A stretch of 64,000 nt of DNA from Mycolicibacterium tokaiense (GTDB taxonomy: Bacteria; Actinomycetota; Actinomycetes; Mycobacteriales; Mycobacteriaceae), in NCBI RefSeq assembly GCF_010725885.1, contig NZ_AP022600.1, forward strand, positions 744,001 to 808,000, in the 5' to 3' direction. Each line of letters begins with the position of its first letter. Within the stretch, counting starts at the first letter, position 1. The translations under genes and the position numbers were made by a program. Below are positions 7,983-15,797 of this stretch, piece by piece. Below the pieces are notes generated by a model. The model was not told the DNA's origin. It was given only the letters and a program-made list of their open reading frames with translations, and made no database searches.

Positions 7983-8825
7983 ATGCCCCAGGTCACGTTG
8001 CCCCACGCCGCCGTCGAGTACCGCGAACTCGGGCCGGCCGACTCCGTGCACCCACCGGTGGTGTTCGTGCACGGCATGCTGGTCGACCACCGGCTGTGGT
8101 CCGAGGTGGCCACCACCCTGGCTGAGCAGGGCTATCGCTGCATCCTGCCGGACTGGCCGCTGGGCTCCCACACCCTCCCGGTGTCCGATCGCAGCAGGCA
8201 GTCCCCCGCCGGCGTGGCGGAGACCATCAACGATTTCCTCGAGGCCCTCGACCTGACCGACGTCACCCTGGTGGGCAACGACACCGGCGGCGGTCTGTGC
8301 CAATTCCTCATCGACGCGCACCCCGAACGCATCGGACGGGTGGTGCTCACCAACTGCGACGTGTTCGACAAATTCCCACCGTTCCCGTTCAACGCGGTGT
8401 TCGCCATGCTGCGCGGTCCGCGGACCATCACCGCGTTGTTCAGCGCCCTGCGCCTGAAGGCACTGCGGCACTCGCCCCTGGGATATGGACTGCTGGCCGA
8501 CGCGGACCCCGCCCTGACCGCCGCGTGGCTGACACCCGCCCGCACCGATCGCCGGATCGCCACCGACCTGGCCGTCATGCTCCGCCACGTCGCCCACACC
8601 GACCTGACCGAGGTGGCGCCGCGGCTGCGTGCGTTCACCCGCCCGGTGACGGTGGTCTGGGGCATGGCCGACCGTTGCTTCACCCCGGAACTCGGACGCC
8701 GGCTGGCCGCCCTGTTCCCCCAGGGCACCTTCGTCGAGGTGCCGGGCGCACGCACGTTTGTCCCCATCGACAACCCTGCGGCAGTGGCGCGGGCGATCGC
8801 GAGCGTCGGCGCCACCTGCGCCTAA
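7983..8825 (+). CDS. alpha/beta hydrolase with Asp at the nucleophile elbow
   Basis: A 280-residue alpha/beta-hydrolase. VVFVHGML provides the oxyanion-hole region, and the nucleophile elbow reads VGNDTGGG, so the nucleophile is Asp, as in haloalkane dehalogenases and epoxide hydrolases, not Ser. VVWGMADRCF is the late acid-strand region. At the place where the catalytic His is expected, the sequence is GARTFVPIDNP with no His. Start: the ATG at 7983 has GGAGAGG upstream; two earlier in-frame starts overlap the operator. Regulated by the divergent TetR. Substrate unknown. Confidence 0.85.
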   Translation: MPQVTLPHAAVEYRELGPADSVHPPVVFVHGMLVDHRLWSEVATTLAEQGYRCILPDWPLGSHTLPVSDRSRQSPAGVAETINDFLEALDLTDVTLVGNDTGGGLCQFLIDAHPERIGRVVLTNCDVFDKFPPFPFNAVFAMLRGPRTITALFSALRLKALRHSPLGYGLLADADPALTAAWLTPARTDRRIATDLAVMLRHVAHTDLTEVAPRLRAFTRPVTVVWGMADRCFTPELGRRLAALFPQGTFVEVPGARTFVPIDNPAAVARAIASVGATCA

Positions 8826-8848
8826 CCTTCGCGTGTTATGAGTGAGCG

Positions 8849-10048
8849 GTGGGAGCACCGCTGACACGAAGACTGGGACTGACCGATGCCGTCCTGATCG
8901 GGCTGGGGTCGATGATCGGTGCCGGCGTCTTCGTCGCCTTCACTCCCGCCGCCGCGGCCGCGGGATCGTGGTTGCTGATGGGTCTGGCCCTGGCCGCCGT
9001 GGTGGCCTACTGCAACGCCAGCTCGTCGGCGCGTCTGGCGGTGCTGTACCCGGAGTCCGGCGGTACCTATGTCTACGGCCGGGAACGCCTGGGGCCGTTC
9101 TGGGGCCACCTGGCGGGATGGTCGTTCATCGTCGGGAAGACCGCGTCGTGTGCCGCGATGGCCATGACGGTGGGGTTCTACGTCTGGCCCGCCCACGCGC
9201 ACCTGGTCGCTGTAGCCGCCGTGGTGGCGCTGACCGTGCTCAACTGCTTCGGGGTGCAACGCTCGGCACTGCTGACCCGGATCATCGTTGCGGCGGTGCT
9301 CGCGATCGTGGCCGCGGCCGTCGTCGGGATCTTCACGGCGGGCAACCCCACTGCGACCGTAAGCGACTCGCCGCCATCGGTTCTCGGGGTTCTGCAGGCA
9401 GCCGGTCTGCTCTTCTTCGCCTTCGCCGGGTACGCCCGCATCGCGACGCTGGGCGAAGAGGTGCGCGACCCGCACCGGACCATCCCCCGCGCCATCACAC
9501 TGGCCCTCGGTATCACCCTGGTGGTCTACGTCGCTGTGGCGCTGGCCCTGCTCCACGCGCTCGGCGACACCGGACTGGCCGCCGCGACGGCACCGGTGGC
9601 GGAGGCGGTGAGCGCGGTCGGGCTGCCGTGGCTGTCACCGGTGGTCCGGGTGGGTGCTGCGCTGGCCGCGCTGGGCGCGCTACTGGCGTTGATCCTCGGC
9701 GTATCCCGGACCACGCTGGCCATGGCACGCGACCGCCACCTGCCGGCAGTGTTGGCGACCGTGCACGCGGGGGTGCCCCGGTACGCCGAGATCACCGTGG
9801 GAGTGGTGGTGGCACTACTGGCCGCCACCGTGGATCTGCGCGGCGCCATCGGCTTTTCGTCGTTCGGCGTGCTGGTGTACTACGCCATTGCCAATGCCTC
9901 GGCCTTCACGTTGGGGCGACACGTGGTTCCGGTGATCGGACTGACCGGCTGCCTGGTGCTGGCGGTGACGCTGCCGTGGACGTCGGTGCTCACCGGCGCC
10001 GCCGTGCTGGCCGTCGGTGCGCTGTCCTATGTTCTGCGCCGGAACTAG
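8849..10048 (+). CDS. APC-family amino acid/amine permease
   Basis: A 399-residue polytopic transporter with about 12 hydrophobic segments. Family motifs are LGLTDAVLIGLGSMIGAGVF at the N-terminus, GRERLGPFWGHLAGW, FFAFAGYARIATLGEEVRDP (the APC signature after TM6) and TIPRAIT. It starts with GTG 23 nt after the hydrolase gene and probably shares its transcript. It would import an amino acid or amine at the cytoplasmic membrane. Its TAG stop overlaps the convergent GntR stop within a CTAG. Confidence 0.88.
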   Translation: MGAPLTRRLGLTDAVLIGLGSMIGAGVFVAFTPAAAAAGSWLLMGLALAAVVAYCNASSSARLAVLYPESGGTYVYGRERLGPFWGHLAGWSFIVGKTASCAAMAMTVGFYVWPAHAHLVAVAAVVALTVLNCFGVQRSALLTRIIVAAVLAIVAAAVVGIFTAGNPTATVSDSPPSVLGVLQAAGLLFFAFAGYARIATLGEEVRDPHRTIPRAITLALGITLVVYVAVALALLHALGDTGLAAATAPVAEAVSAVGLPWLSPVVRVGAALAALGALLALILGVSRTTLAMARDRHLPAVLATVHAGVPRYAEITVGVVVALLAATVDLRGAIGFSSFGVLVYYAIANASAFTLGRHVVPVIGLTGCLVLAVTLPWTSVLTGAAVLAVGALSYVLRRN

Positions 10049-10704
10049 GCGACCAGAACGTGGGCCGCGCCGGCCATGTGGCTGGCCACGGTGGCCGCGG
10101 CGAGGTCGGCGTCACCCGCTTCGATGGCGTCGACGATCTCCATGTGCCGCTTGGCGTCCATGTTCTTGATGGCACGGTCCACGCCGGCGAACATGATCGA
10201 CATCCGGATGCTGCCCTCCAGCGAGGTCCACTGGTGCAGCAACGTCTCGTTGCCGGTGAGCTGGCACATGGTGCGGTGGAAGCGCAGGTCGGCTTCGATC
10301 CGGTCTTCGAGATTGGATGCCGCCCAGCGGTCCATGTCGTCGACGGCATCCCGCAACAGCCGCACGCACTCGGTACGGTCAGCCAACGCGGCGAGTTCGC
10401 GCGCGGCCAATGACTCCAGGGCGGCCCGGACGTTGAAGATGTCGCGAATCTCCTTGGTGTCCAGGTGCCGTACCGAGAGCCGGCCGCGCGCGCCCGCCGA
10501 GATCAGCCCCTCCTGCTGCAGCTGGCGCATGGCCTCGCGCAGCGTGCCACGGCTGATCTGCAATTTCTCCGACAGCTCGGTCTCCACCAGGTGGGTGCCC
10601 GGGGGCAGTTGACCGGTGGTGATGGCCCGGCGCAGCGCGCTCAGTGCCTGCTGGCGCAGACTGGTTTTCTCCAGCCGCAGCAGCGATGTCGCATCAACGG
10701 ACAT
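10045..10704 (-). CDS. GntR-family (FCD) transcriptional regulator of the transketolase cluster
   Basis: A 219-residue regulator. The winged helix has LRQQALSALRRAITTGQLPP, VETELSEKLQISRGTLREAMRQLQ and ISAGARGRLSVRHLD; the FCD domain has DLRFHRTMCQLTGN and HMEIVDAI. An ATG 12 nt further upstream is possible, but the chosen one follows GGGGTGG. Directly upstream lie two TGTCAACA boxes, and the same octamer recurs in the divergent region at 13959-14065, so autoregulation plus control of the transketolase/MHS and isomerase/SDR genes is likely. Confidence 0.87.
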   Translation of the reverse strand: MSVDATSLLRLEKTSLRQQALSALRRAITTGQLPPGTHLVETELSEKLQISRGTLREAMRQLQQEGLISAGARGRLSVRHLDTKEIRDIFNVRAALESLAARELAALADRTECVRLLRDAVDDMDRWAASNLEDRIEADLRFHRTMCQLTGNETLLHQWTSLEGSIRMSIMFAGVDRAIKNMDAKRHMEIVDAIEAGDADLAAATVASHMAGAAHVLVA

Positions 10705-10720
10705 CGGCCACCCCATCGGT

Positions 10721-10743
10721 TTGTCAACACTTGTCTGTCAACA
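10721..10743. promoter_or_regulatory. tandem TGTCAACA boxes, candidate GntR autoregulatory site
   Basis: TTGTCAACA at 10721-10729 and CTGTCAACA at 10735-10743 sit in the short gap between the GntR start and the end of the transketolase gene. The same TGTCAACA core recurs in the 13915-14116 promoter region. Confidence 0.5.
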
Positions 10744-10748
10744 ACACC

Positions 10749-11732
10749 CTACAGGCGGTCGAGCACCGTTGCGACGACCCGCGCCGTGGACAGTCCGTAC
10801 CGTTCGTGCAGCGTGGGCAGCGCCCCCGCGGCCAGGAACTCGTCCGGCAGGGCGACGGGAACCACCTGCTTGCCGAGTCCGCGACGCACCACCTCGGCGG
10901 CCACCGTTTCGAACAACCCGCCCACCACGGTGTGGTTCTCGCACGTCACCACCAGGCGGTCCGAATCAACCTGCTCCAGTACGGTTTCCGCGTCGAACGG
11001 CTTGATGGTCGGGGTGTGCACCACGGCGACGTCGACGTTGTGCGCCGCCAGTTCCCGGGCTGCCGCCAGCGCACGCATGGTCATCAGACCGCTGGAGATC
11101 AGCACCACGTCATTACCGCCACGCAGCACCTTGGCCTTGCCCAGCTCGAACGAATAGTCGTACTCGTCCAGCACCGTGGGCACCTGGCCACGCAGCAGCC
11201 GCAGGTAGGTGGGGCCGGGACTGGCCGCCAGCTGCGGTACCGCCTGCTCGATGTCCACCGAGTCGCACGGGTCCACGATCGTCAGCCCCGGCACCCCGCG
11301 GAAGATCGCCATGTCCTCGGTGGCCTGATGGGACGGGCCGTATCCGGTGGTGAGACCGGGCAGCCCGCCGACGATGTTGACGTTGAGCCCCGGCTCGGCG
11401 ATGTCGAGGCAGATGAAGTCGTATGCCCGCCGGGCGGCGAACACCGAGTAGGTGGACGCGAACGGTACCAGCCCCGTCTCTGCCATGCCGGCGGCCGCAC
11501 CGAAGAGCAGCTGCTCGGCCATACCCATCTGGAAGAAGCGCTCCGGGAACGCCTTTGCGAAGACGTGCATGTCTGTGTACTTGCCCAGGTCTGCGGTCAG
11601 CCCGACGATCCGCGGGTCGGCTTCGGCTGCCTGCACCATGGCGTGACCGAAGGGCGCCGGCGCGGTCTTCTGCCCTGGGTCGGCGAACGACGCGATCATC
11701 GCCGACGTGCGCAGCTTGGCGGGGGCGCTCAT
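10749..11732 (-). CDS. transketolase, C-terminal subunit (split type)
   Basis: A 327-residue protein corresponding to the pyrimidine-binding and C-terminal domains of transketolase. Marks are FFQMGMAEQLLFGAAAGMAE (catalytic Glu contacting the thiamine N1'), ASTYSVFAARRAYDFICLD, GPSHQATEDMAIFRGVPGL, DPCDSVDIEQAV and the C-terminal VVTCENHTVVGGL. It needs the N-terminal subunit encoded just upstream, to which it is coupled by an ATGA overlap with GGAG before the ATG. It transfers two-carbon ketol units between sugar phosphates. Split transketolases beside dedicated transporters usually serve a special sugar pathway. Confidence 0.93.
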   Translation of the reverse strand: MSAPAKLRTSAMIASFADPGQKTAPAPFGHAMVQAAEADPRIVGLTADLGKYTDMHVFAKAFPERFFQMGMAEQLLFGAAAGMAETGLVPFASTYSVFAARRAYDFICLDIAEPGLNVNIVGGLPGLTTGYGPSHQATEDMAIFRGVPGLTIVDPCDSVDIEQAVPQLAASPGPTYLRLLRGQVPTVLDEYDYSFELGKAKVLRGGNDVVLISSGLMTMRALAAARELAAHNVDVAVVHTPTIKPFDAETVLEQVDSDRLVVTCENHTVVGGLFETVAAEVVRRGLGKQVVPVALPDEFLAAGALPTLHERYGLSTARVVATVLDRL

Positions 11733-12574
11733 GCGGATACTCCTTCGAAACCGGTGCGGAGCTGCTCGCGGCAGATCGCCCACTCGTCTTCCTCGATGCG
11801 CATGAAGTGCGCCTTCTCCCGGTTCTCCAGCAGTGGCACACCGCGTCCGATCCTGGTGTCGCACAGGATGACTGCCGGGACGTCGGCATCGTTGGCCGCG
11901 TCGAACGCGGCCAGCAGGGCGTCGACGTCGTTGCCGTCGACACGCTGGGCGAACCAGCCGCAAGCCGTCCACTTGTCGGCGACCGGTTCGGTGCGCAGCA
12001 CCCCGGCAGTGGGGCCGTCGGCCTGCAGGGCGTTGATGTCGACCATGGCAATGAGATTCGACAGCGCGTGGTGCGACGCACCCATGGCGGCCTCCCACGT
12101 CGAGCCCTCGTCGAGTTCGCCGTCGGACAGGAAGTTGATCACCCGCGCGCCGTTGCCCTGGTGCCGCAGGCCCAGGGCCATCCCCACCGCGACGGTCAGA
12201 CCGTGCCCCAGCGATCCGCCGGAGATCTCCATTCCCGGTGTGTAGCTCGCCATTCCGGACATTGGCAGCCGGGAGTCATCGGAGCCGTAGGTCTCCAGCT
12301 CCTCGACGTCGATGATGCCGGCCTCGGCGAGCGCAGCATAGAGGCCGATGGCGTAGTGCCCGGTGGAGAGTAGGAACCGGTCGCGGCCCTGCCAGTGCGG
12401 ATCGTCGGCGCGGTACCGCAGTTGGTGGGCGTACACCACGGCCAGCATGTCCGCGGCGCCCAGCGCCTGGCCGACGTAGCCCTGCCCCTGCACCTCGCCC
12501 ATGTGCAGCGCGTTACAGCGGATGCGGTAGGCCGCTTCCCGGACTTTCTGGGAGGTACTCAGCACCGCGGTCAT
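11729..12574 (-). CDS. transketolase, N-terminal (TPP-binding) subunit
   Basis: A 281-residue partner carrying the thiamine diphosphate pyrophosphate-binding domain: RDRFLLSTGHYAIGLYAALAE, EISGGSLGHGLTVAVGMALG, and the GDG-N cofactor motif region as SDGELDEGSTWEAAMGASHH through MVDINALQADG. Together with the C-terminal subunit it makes one active centre. Coupled downstream to that subunit (ATGA overlap) and upstream to the MHS transporter (4-nt overlap), it is in one transcript. Confidence 0.93.
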   Translation of the reverse strand: MTAVLSTSQKVREAAYRIRCNALHMGEVQGQGYVGQALGAADMLAVVYAHQLRYRADDPHWQGRDRFLLSTGHYAIGLYAALAEAGIIDVEELETYGSDDSRLPMSGMASYTPGMEISGGSLGHGLTVAVGMALGLRHQGNGARVINFLSDGELDEGSTWEAAMGASHHALSNLIAMVDINALQADGPTAGVLRTEPVADKWTACGWFAQRVDGNDVDALLAAFDAANDADVPAVILCDTRIGRGVPLLENREKAHFMRIEEDEWAICREQLRTGFEGVSA

Positions 12575-13914
12575 GCGATCGCGCTCTGCGGGGCGGGGGT
12601 GCGGGCCTCGGCTTCGGCGGCCAGCTGACGCTCACGCGGGCCCCAGGTTTCGCGGGTGGACAGCGCGGCCCACAGCCCGATCGCCATGTAGGTGCTGAAC
12701 AGCACCGCCGGGCCCCACCAGCCGAACGCCTCGAAGAGCAGGGTGGTGACGAAGGGGGTGAATCCGGAGGCGATGGCCGAGATCTGGTAGGCCAGTGAGG
12801 CGCCGGAGGATCGGGTGTTGGCGTTGAATAGCTCGGGGAACCAGCCGCCCTGGGCACCGGCGAGGGCGTTCTGGCAGACGCCGTAGGCGATGGCGAAGCT
12901 CGCGATGTAGAGAAACATCTGCCCGGTGTTCACCATCGTGAACATGAGGATGCCGAATGGGATACCGAAGGCGGTGACCGCGATGTAGACGGGCCTGCGG
13001 CCGATCTTGTCGGTGAGGGTGGCCCAGCCGAACGTGGCGAAGATGCCGAGTGCGGACGCGATGCACAGCGCTGTCAGCGTCTGGCTGGCGCTGGCCAGTC
13101 CGGTGCTCTTCAGGTAGGAGATCATGTAGGTGATCGAGACGGCGTAACCGGCGGTCTCGGCGATGCGAAGACCGATGCCGCGCAGAATATTTCGCCAGTC
13201 GGTCTTGAGCACCTCGGCGATGGGTGACTTCACGATGCTGCCGGATTCCCTGACCTCTTCGAACACCGGCGACTCGGGCACCTTGGCGCGGATCACGAGG
13301 CCGACGATCACCAGGATCATGCTGGCCAGGAACGGCACCCGCCACGCCCAGTCACCGGGCAGGTGCACGCTGACCAGGAAGGTGAGGTTGGCCAGCAGCA
13401 GGCCGACCGGGAAGCCGGCCTGCACGATGCCGGTGTACTGGCCCTTCTTCTTCCACGGCGCGTGCTCGTAACACATCAGGATGGCGCCGCCCCACTCCGC
13501 GCCGAAGGCCAGGCCCTGGATGATGCGGACGGTGACCAGCAGCACCGGGGCCAGGATCCCGACGGCAGCGTAGGTGGGCAGCAAGCCGACGGCGAACGTG
13601 GCCAGGCCCATGATGATCAGCGAGGCGACCAGGACCGGCTTGCGTCCCACCTTGTCGCCCAGGTGGCCGCCGATGACGCCGCCGAGCGGACGGGCCAGGA
13701 AGCCCACACCCAGGGTGGCGAACGCGGCCAGCGTGCCGGCCAGCGGCGAGGCGGAGGGGAAGAAGGCGGTGCCGAAGTACAGCGCCGCGGCGGTTCCGAA
13801 ACCGATGAAGTCGTAGGTCTCGATCACGGCGCCGACGCCGGATCCGACGGCAACTCGTTTGGCTTCCGGCGTGCCGTGCACCGGGCCGCGCATCTTCAGA
13901 GCGTCGTCGCTCAT
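12571..13914 (-). CDS. MFS transporter, metabolite:H+ symporter (MHS) type
   Basis: A 447-residue transporter with about 12 helices. The MHS/ProP-type signatures are GAVIETYDFIGFGTAAALYF, the loop GGHLGDKVGRKPVLV between TM2 and TM3, LLVTVRIIQGLAFGAEWGGA, and TLTDKIGRRPVYI in the second half. It probably imports a sugar acid, polyol or carboxylate for the adjoining transketolase enzymes. The start at 13914 follows GAGAGG at proper spacing; upstream in-frame starts have no spaced site. First gene of the operon, facing the regulatory region with TGTCAACA-type boxes. Confidence 0.88.
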   Translation of the reverse strand: MSDDALKMRGPVHGTPEAKRVAVGSGVGAVIETYDFIGFGTAAALYFGTAFFPSASPLAGTLAAFATLGVGFLARPLGGVIGGHLGDKVGRKPVLVASLIIMGLATFAVGLLPTYAAVGILAPVLLVTVRIIQGLAFGAEWGGAILMCYEHAPWKKKGQYTGIVQAGFPVGLLLANLTFLVSVHLPGDWAWRVPFLASMILVIVGLVIRAKVPESPVFEEVRESGSIVKSPIAEVLKTDWRNILRGIGLRIAETAGYAVSITYMISYLKSTGLASASQTLTALCIASALGIFATFGWATLTDKIGRRPVYIAVTAFGIPFGILMFTMVNTGQMFLYIASFAIAYGVCQNALAGAQGGWFPELFNANTRSSGASLAYQISAIASGFTPFVTTLLFEAFGWWGPAVLFSTYMAIGLWAALSTRETWGPRERQLAAEAEARTPAPQSAIA

Positions 13915-14116
13915 GGGCGTCATCCTCTCAAATCCTGGTCTAGCTGGGCAATCACGATCACTGTCGACGGTCAACAGTGCGATGCGACATAGTGTGACCC
14001 CGCGCACACGTCACTGTCAACAGTCAACATGAACTAGTGCTTATCAGTTGACTGTCAACAGTCGACCGAGCTACTGTGGCTGTCGTCACAAGCCCTGCAC
14101 GTCCCGAGGTGTCCCG
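13915..14116. promoter_or_regulatory. divergent promoter region with three GntR-like boxes and two imperfect CRP-like sites
   Basis: A 202-bp region between the MHS and isomerase genes. Boxes: a near-perfect 21-bp palindrome with CACTGT and ACAGTG ends at 13959-13979; CACTGTCAACAGTCAACA at 14012-14029; GACTGTCAACAGTC at 14050-14063. These share the core of the boxes before the GntR gene at 10721-10743. Between and beyond them are TGTGA-N6-GCACA (13993-14008) and TGTGG-N6-TCACA (14075-14090), each one base off the CRP consensus. The arrangement suggests repression by the local GntR plus possible cAMP-CRP input. Confidence 0.55.
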
Positions 14117-14956
14117 ATGTCCTGCCCCACCACAACCTTCGACAGCCGGCTCGGCTGCTCCACGATCAGCTTCCGGCACCAGGCCCTGGCCACCGCGCTG
14201 GCCACCATCGCCGATCTCGGTTTCGAGGAGATCGACCTGGGCGCCCTGCCCGGCGTGTGCGACCACGTCCCCTACGTCCTCGACGAGGCGGCCGTGGCCG
14301 ACGTTGCCGCCACCGTGGCGGCCTCCGGACTCCGGGTACGGTCCATCAACGGCGACATCGGCGACCTGAACACACCGCTGGCTGACGGTCCGCGCGCCGA
14401 CCGTCAGCGCCATCTGATGATGCTCGTCGAGCTCGCCGTCGCCACCGGCTCACGGGCGCTGGTCCTGCCTTGCGGTGCACTGGAACACGAACCGGTGCGC
14501 ACCCTGGCCGACGACCTGGACCTGGTGGCCGCCGAACTGACCGCCGCCGCACAGATGGCAGCAGACCGCGGGGTCGAGCTGTGGACCGAGTCCCTGCACT
14601 ACTACCGCCTCTGCTACGACATCGAACGCGCACAACAGCTTTCCGACCGGCTGCCCGAGCAGGTGGGCATCGTGATGGACTTCAGCCACATCGTCGCTTC
14701 CGGCGCCGACCCCGGCGAGTTCGTCCGCCGCTTCGGCCCCCGCATCACCCACGTGCACATCCGCGACGCCGTGGCCGGGAACATCAACCTCTCCGTGGGC
14801 AACGGCGCCGTCGATTTCGGCTTCGGACTCAAGACACTGGCCCACGCCGGTTACCAGGGGCACTTCTCCCTGGAACTGGAAACCAGAGACATCACGCACG
14901 ACGAACGACCCGCTGCCGCCGCACGGGCCGGCCGCTTCATCACCGAATCGATCTAG
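14117..14956 (+). CDS. sugar phosphate isomerase/epimerase (xylose-isomerase-like TIM barrel, IolE/AP endonuclease 2 family)
   Basis: A 279-residue TIM barrel. The metal ligands of the family are visible: Glu in VELWTESLHYY, Asp in VGIVMDFSHI, His in ITHVHIRD, and the C-terminal Glu in FSLELETRD. It would isomerise or epimerise a sugar, inositol derivative or sugar acid. The ATG chosen has GAGGT six nt upstream; the 23 codons before it in the open frame cross the operator region and are unlikely. Followed after 9 nt by the SDR gene, and divergent from the MHS/transketolase operon under shared boxes. Confidence 0.85.
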   Translation: MSCPTTTFDSRLGCSTISFRHQALATALATIADLGFEEIDLGALPGVCDHVPYVLDEAAVADVAATVAASGLRVRSINGDIGDLNTPLADGPRADRQRHLMMLVELAVATGSRALVLPCGALEHEPVRTLADDLDLVAAELTAAAQMAADRGVELWTESLHYYRLCYDIERAQQLSDRLPEQVGIVMDFSHIVASGADPGEFVRRFGPRITHVHIRDAVAGNINLSVGNGAVDFGFGLKTLAHAGYQGHFSLELETRDITHDERPAAAARAGRFITESI

Positions 14957-14965
14957 GGAGAACAC

Positions 14966-15742
14966 ATGTCGATCACAACCCAGCGCACCGCCGTCATCAC
15001 CGGGGCCACCTCCGACAAAGGCATCGGCATGACCGTCGCGCAGCGCTACGCCGCCGAGGGCTGGGCCGTGGTGATCCTGGATCTCGACGGCGAGAAGAGC
15101 GCCAAGGTGGCCGCCGACATCGGCAACCAGTTCGCCGTGCCGGCCTACGGCCACGCCGTCGACGTCACCTCCGAGGACTCGGTGACCGCCGCCCACGCCG
15201 CCGTCGCCGCCGAGGTGGCCGCCGGCAATCTCCCCGCGGTCGGGGCGCTGGCCAACATCGCCGGCATCACCTCCCCCGTTCCGTTCCTGGAGACCACCCT
15301 CGAACTGTGGAACAAGGTGTTCGCGGTCAACTCCACCGGCACCTACCTGGTCACCAGGGCATTCCTGCCGGACATGATCGAGCAGGGCTGGGGCCGCATC
15401 GTGAACATGAGTTCGGTGTCCGCCCAGCGCGGCGGCGGCGTCTTCGGCAAGGTGCCCTACTCGGCGGCCAAGGCCGCGCTGCTGGGGTTCACCAAGGCGC
15501 TGGCCCGCGAGGTCGCGGACAAGGGTGTGACCGTCAACGCCGTCACCCCCGGAGCCGTCGACACCAACATCCGGGTGGGCTCCACCGACGAGCAGGAGGC
15601 CGCCCTGGCCGCCGCCATCCCGGTCGGCCGCACCGCCACCACCGATGAGGTGGCCGCCTGCATCACCTTCCTGTCCAGCGAGGACGCCAGCTACCTGACC
15701 GGCACCACCATGGACATCAACGGCGGCAGCCACATGCACTGA
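14966..15742 (+). CDS. short-chain dehydrogenase/reductase (SDR)
   Basis: A 258-residue classical SDR. The cofactor site is TGATSDKGIGM, then a Ser in IVNMSSVSAQ, Tyr and Lys in VPYSAAKAALLGFTK, NAVTPGAVDT, and a C-terminal TGTTMDINGG. It likely oxidises or reduces a sugar or polyol hydroxyl with NAD(P). GGGAG precedes the ATG. Position after the TIM-barrel isomerase and opposite split transketolase suggests one sugar catabolic pathway: dehydrogenase, isomerase, transketolase. Confidence 0.92.
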   Translation: MSITTQRTAVITGATSDKGIGMTVAQRYAAEGWAVVILDLDGEKSAKVAADIGNQFAVPAYGHAVDVTSEDSVTAAHAAVAAEVAAGNLPAVGALANIAGITSPVPFLETTLELWNKVFAVNSTGTYLVTRAFLPDMIEQGWGRIVNMSSVSAQRGGGVFGKVPYSAAKAALLGFTKALAREVADKGVTVNAVTPGAVDTNIRVGSTDEQEAALAAAIPVGRTATTDEVAACITFLSSEDASYLTGTTMDINGGSHMH

Positions 15743-15797
15743 GGCCGAAGGCGGGGTTCGGTGTGCGCCCTCCGCCGCAGTGGTGTGTCATCTACGG

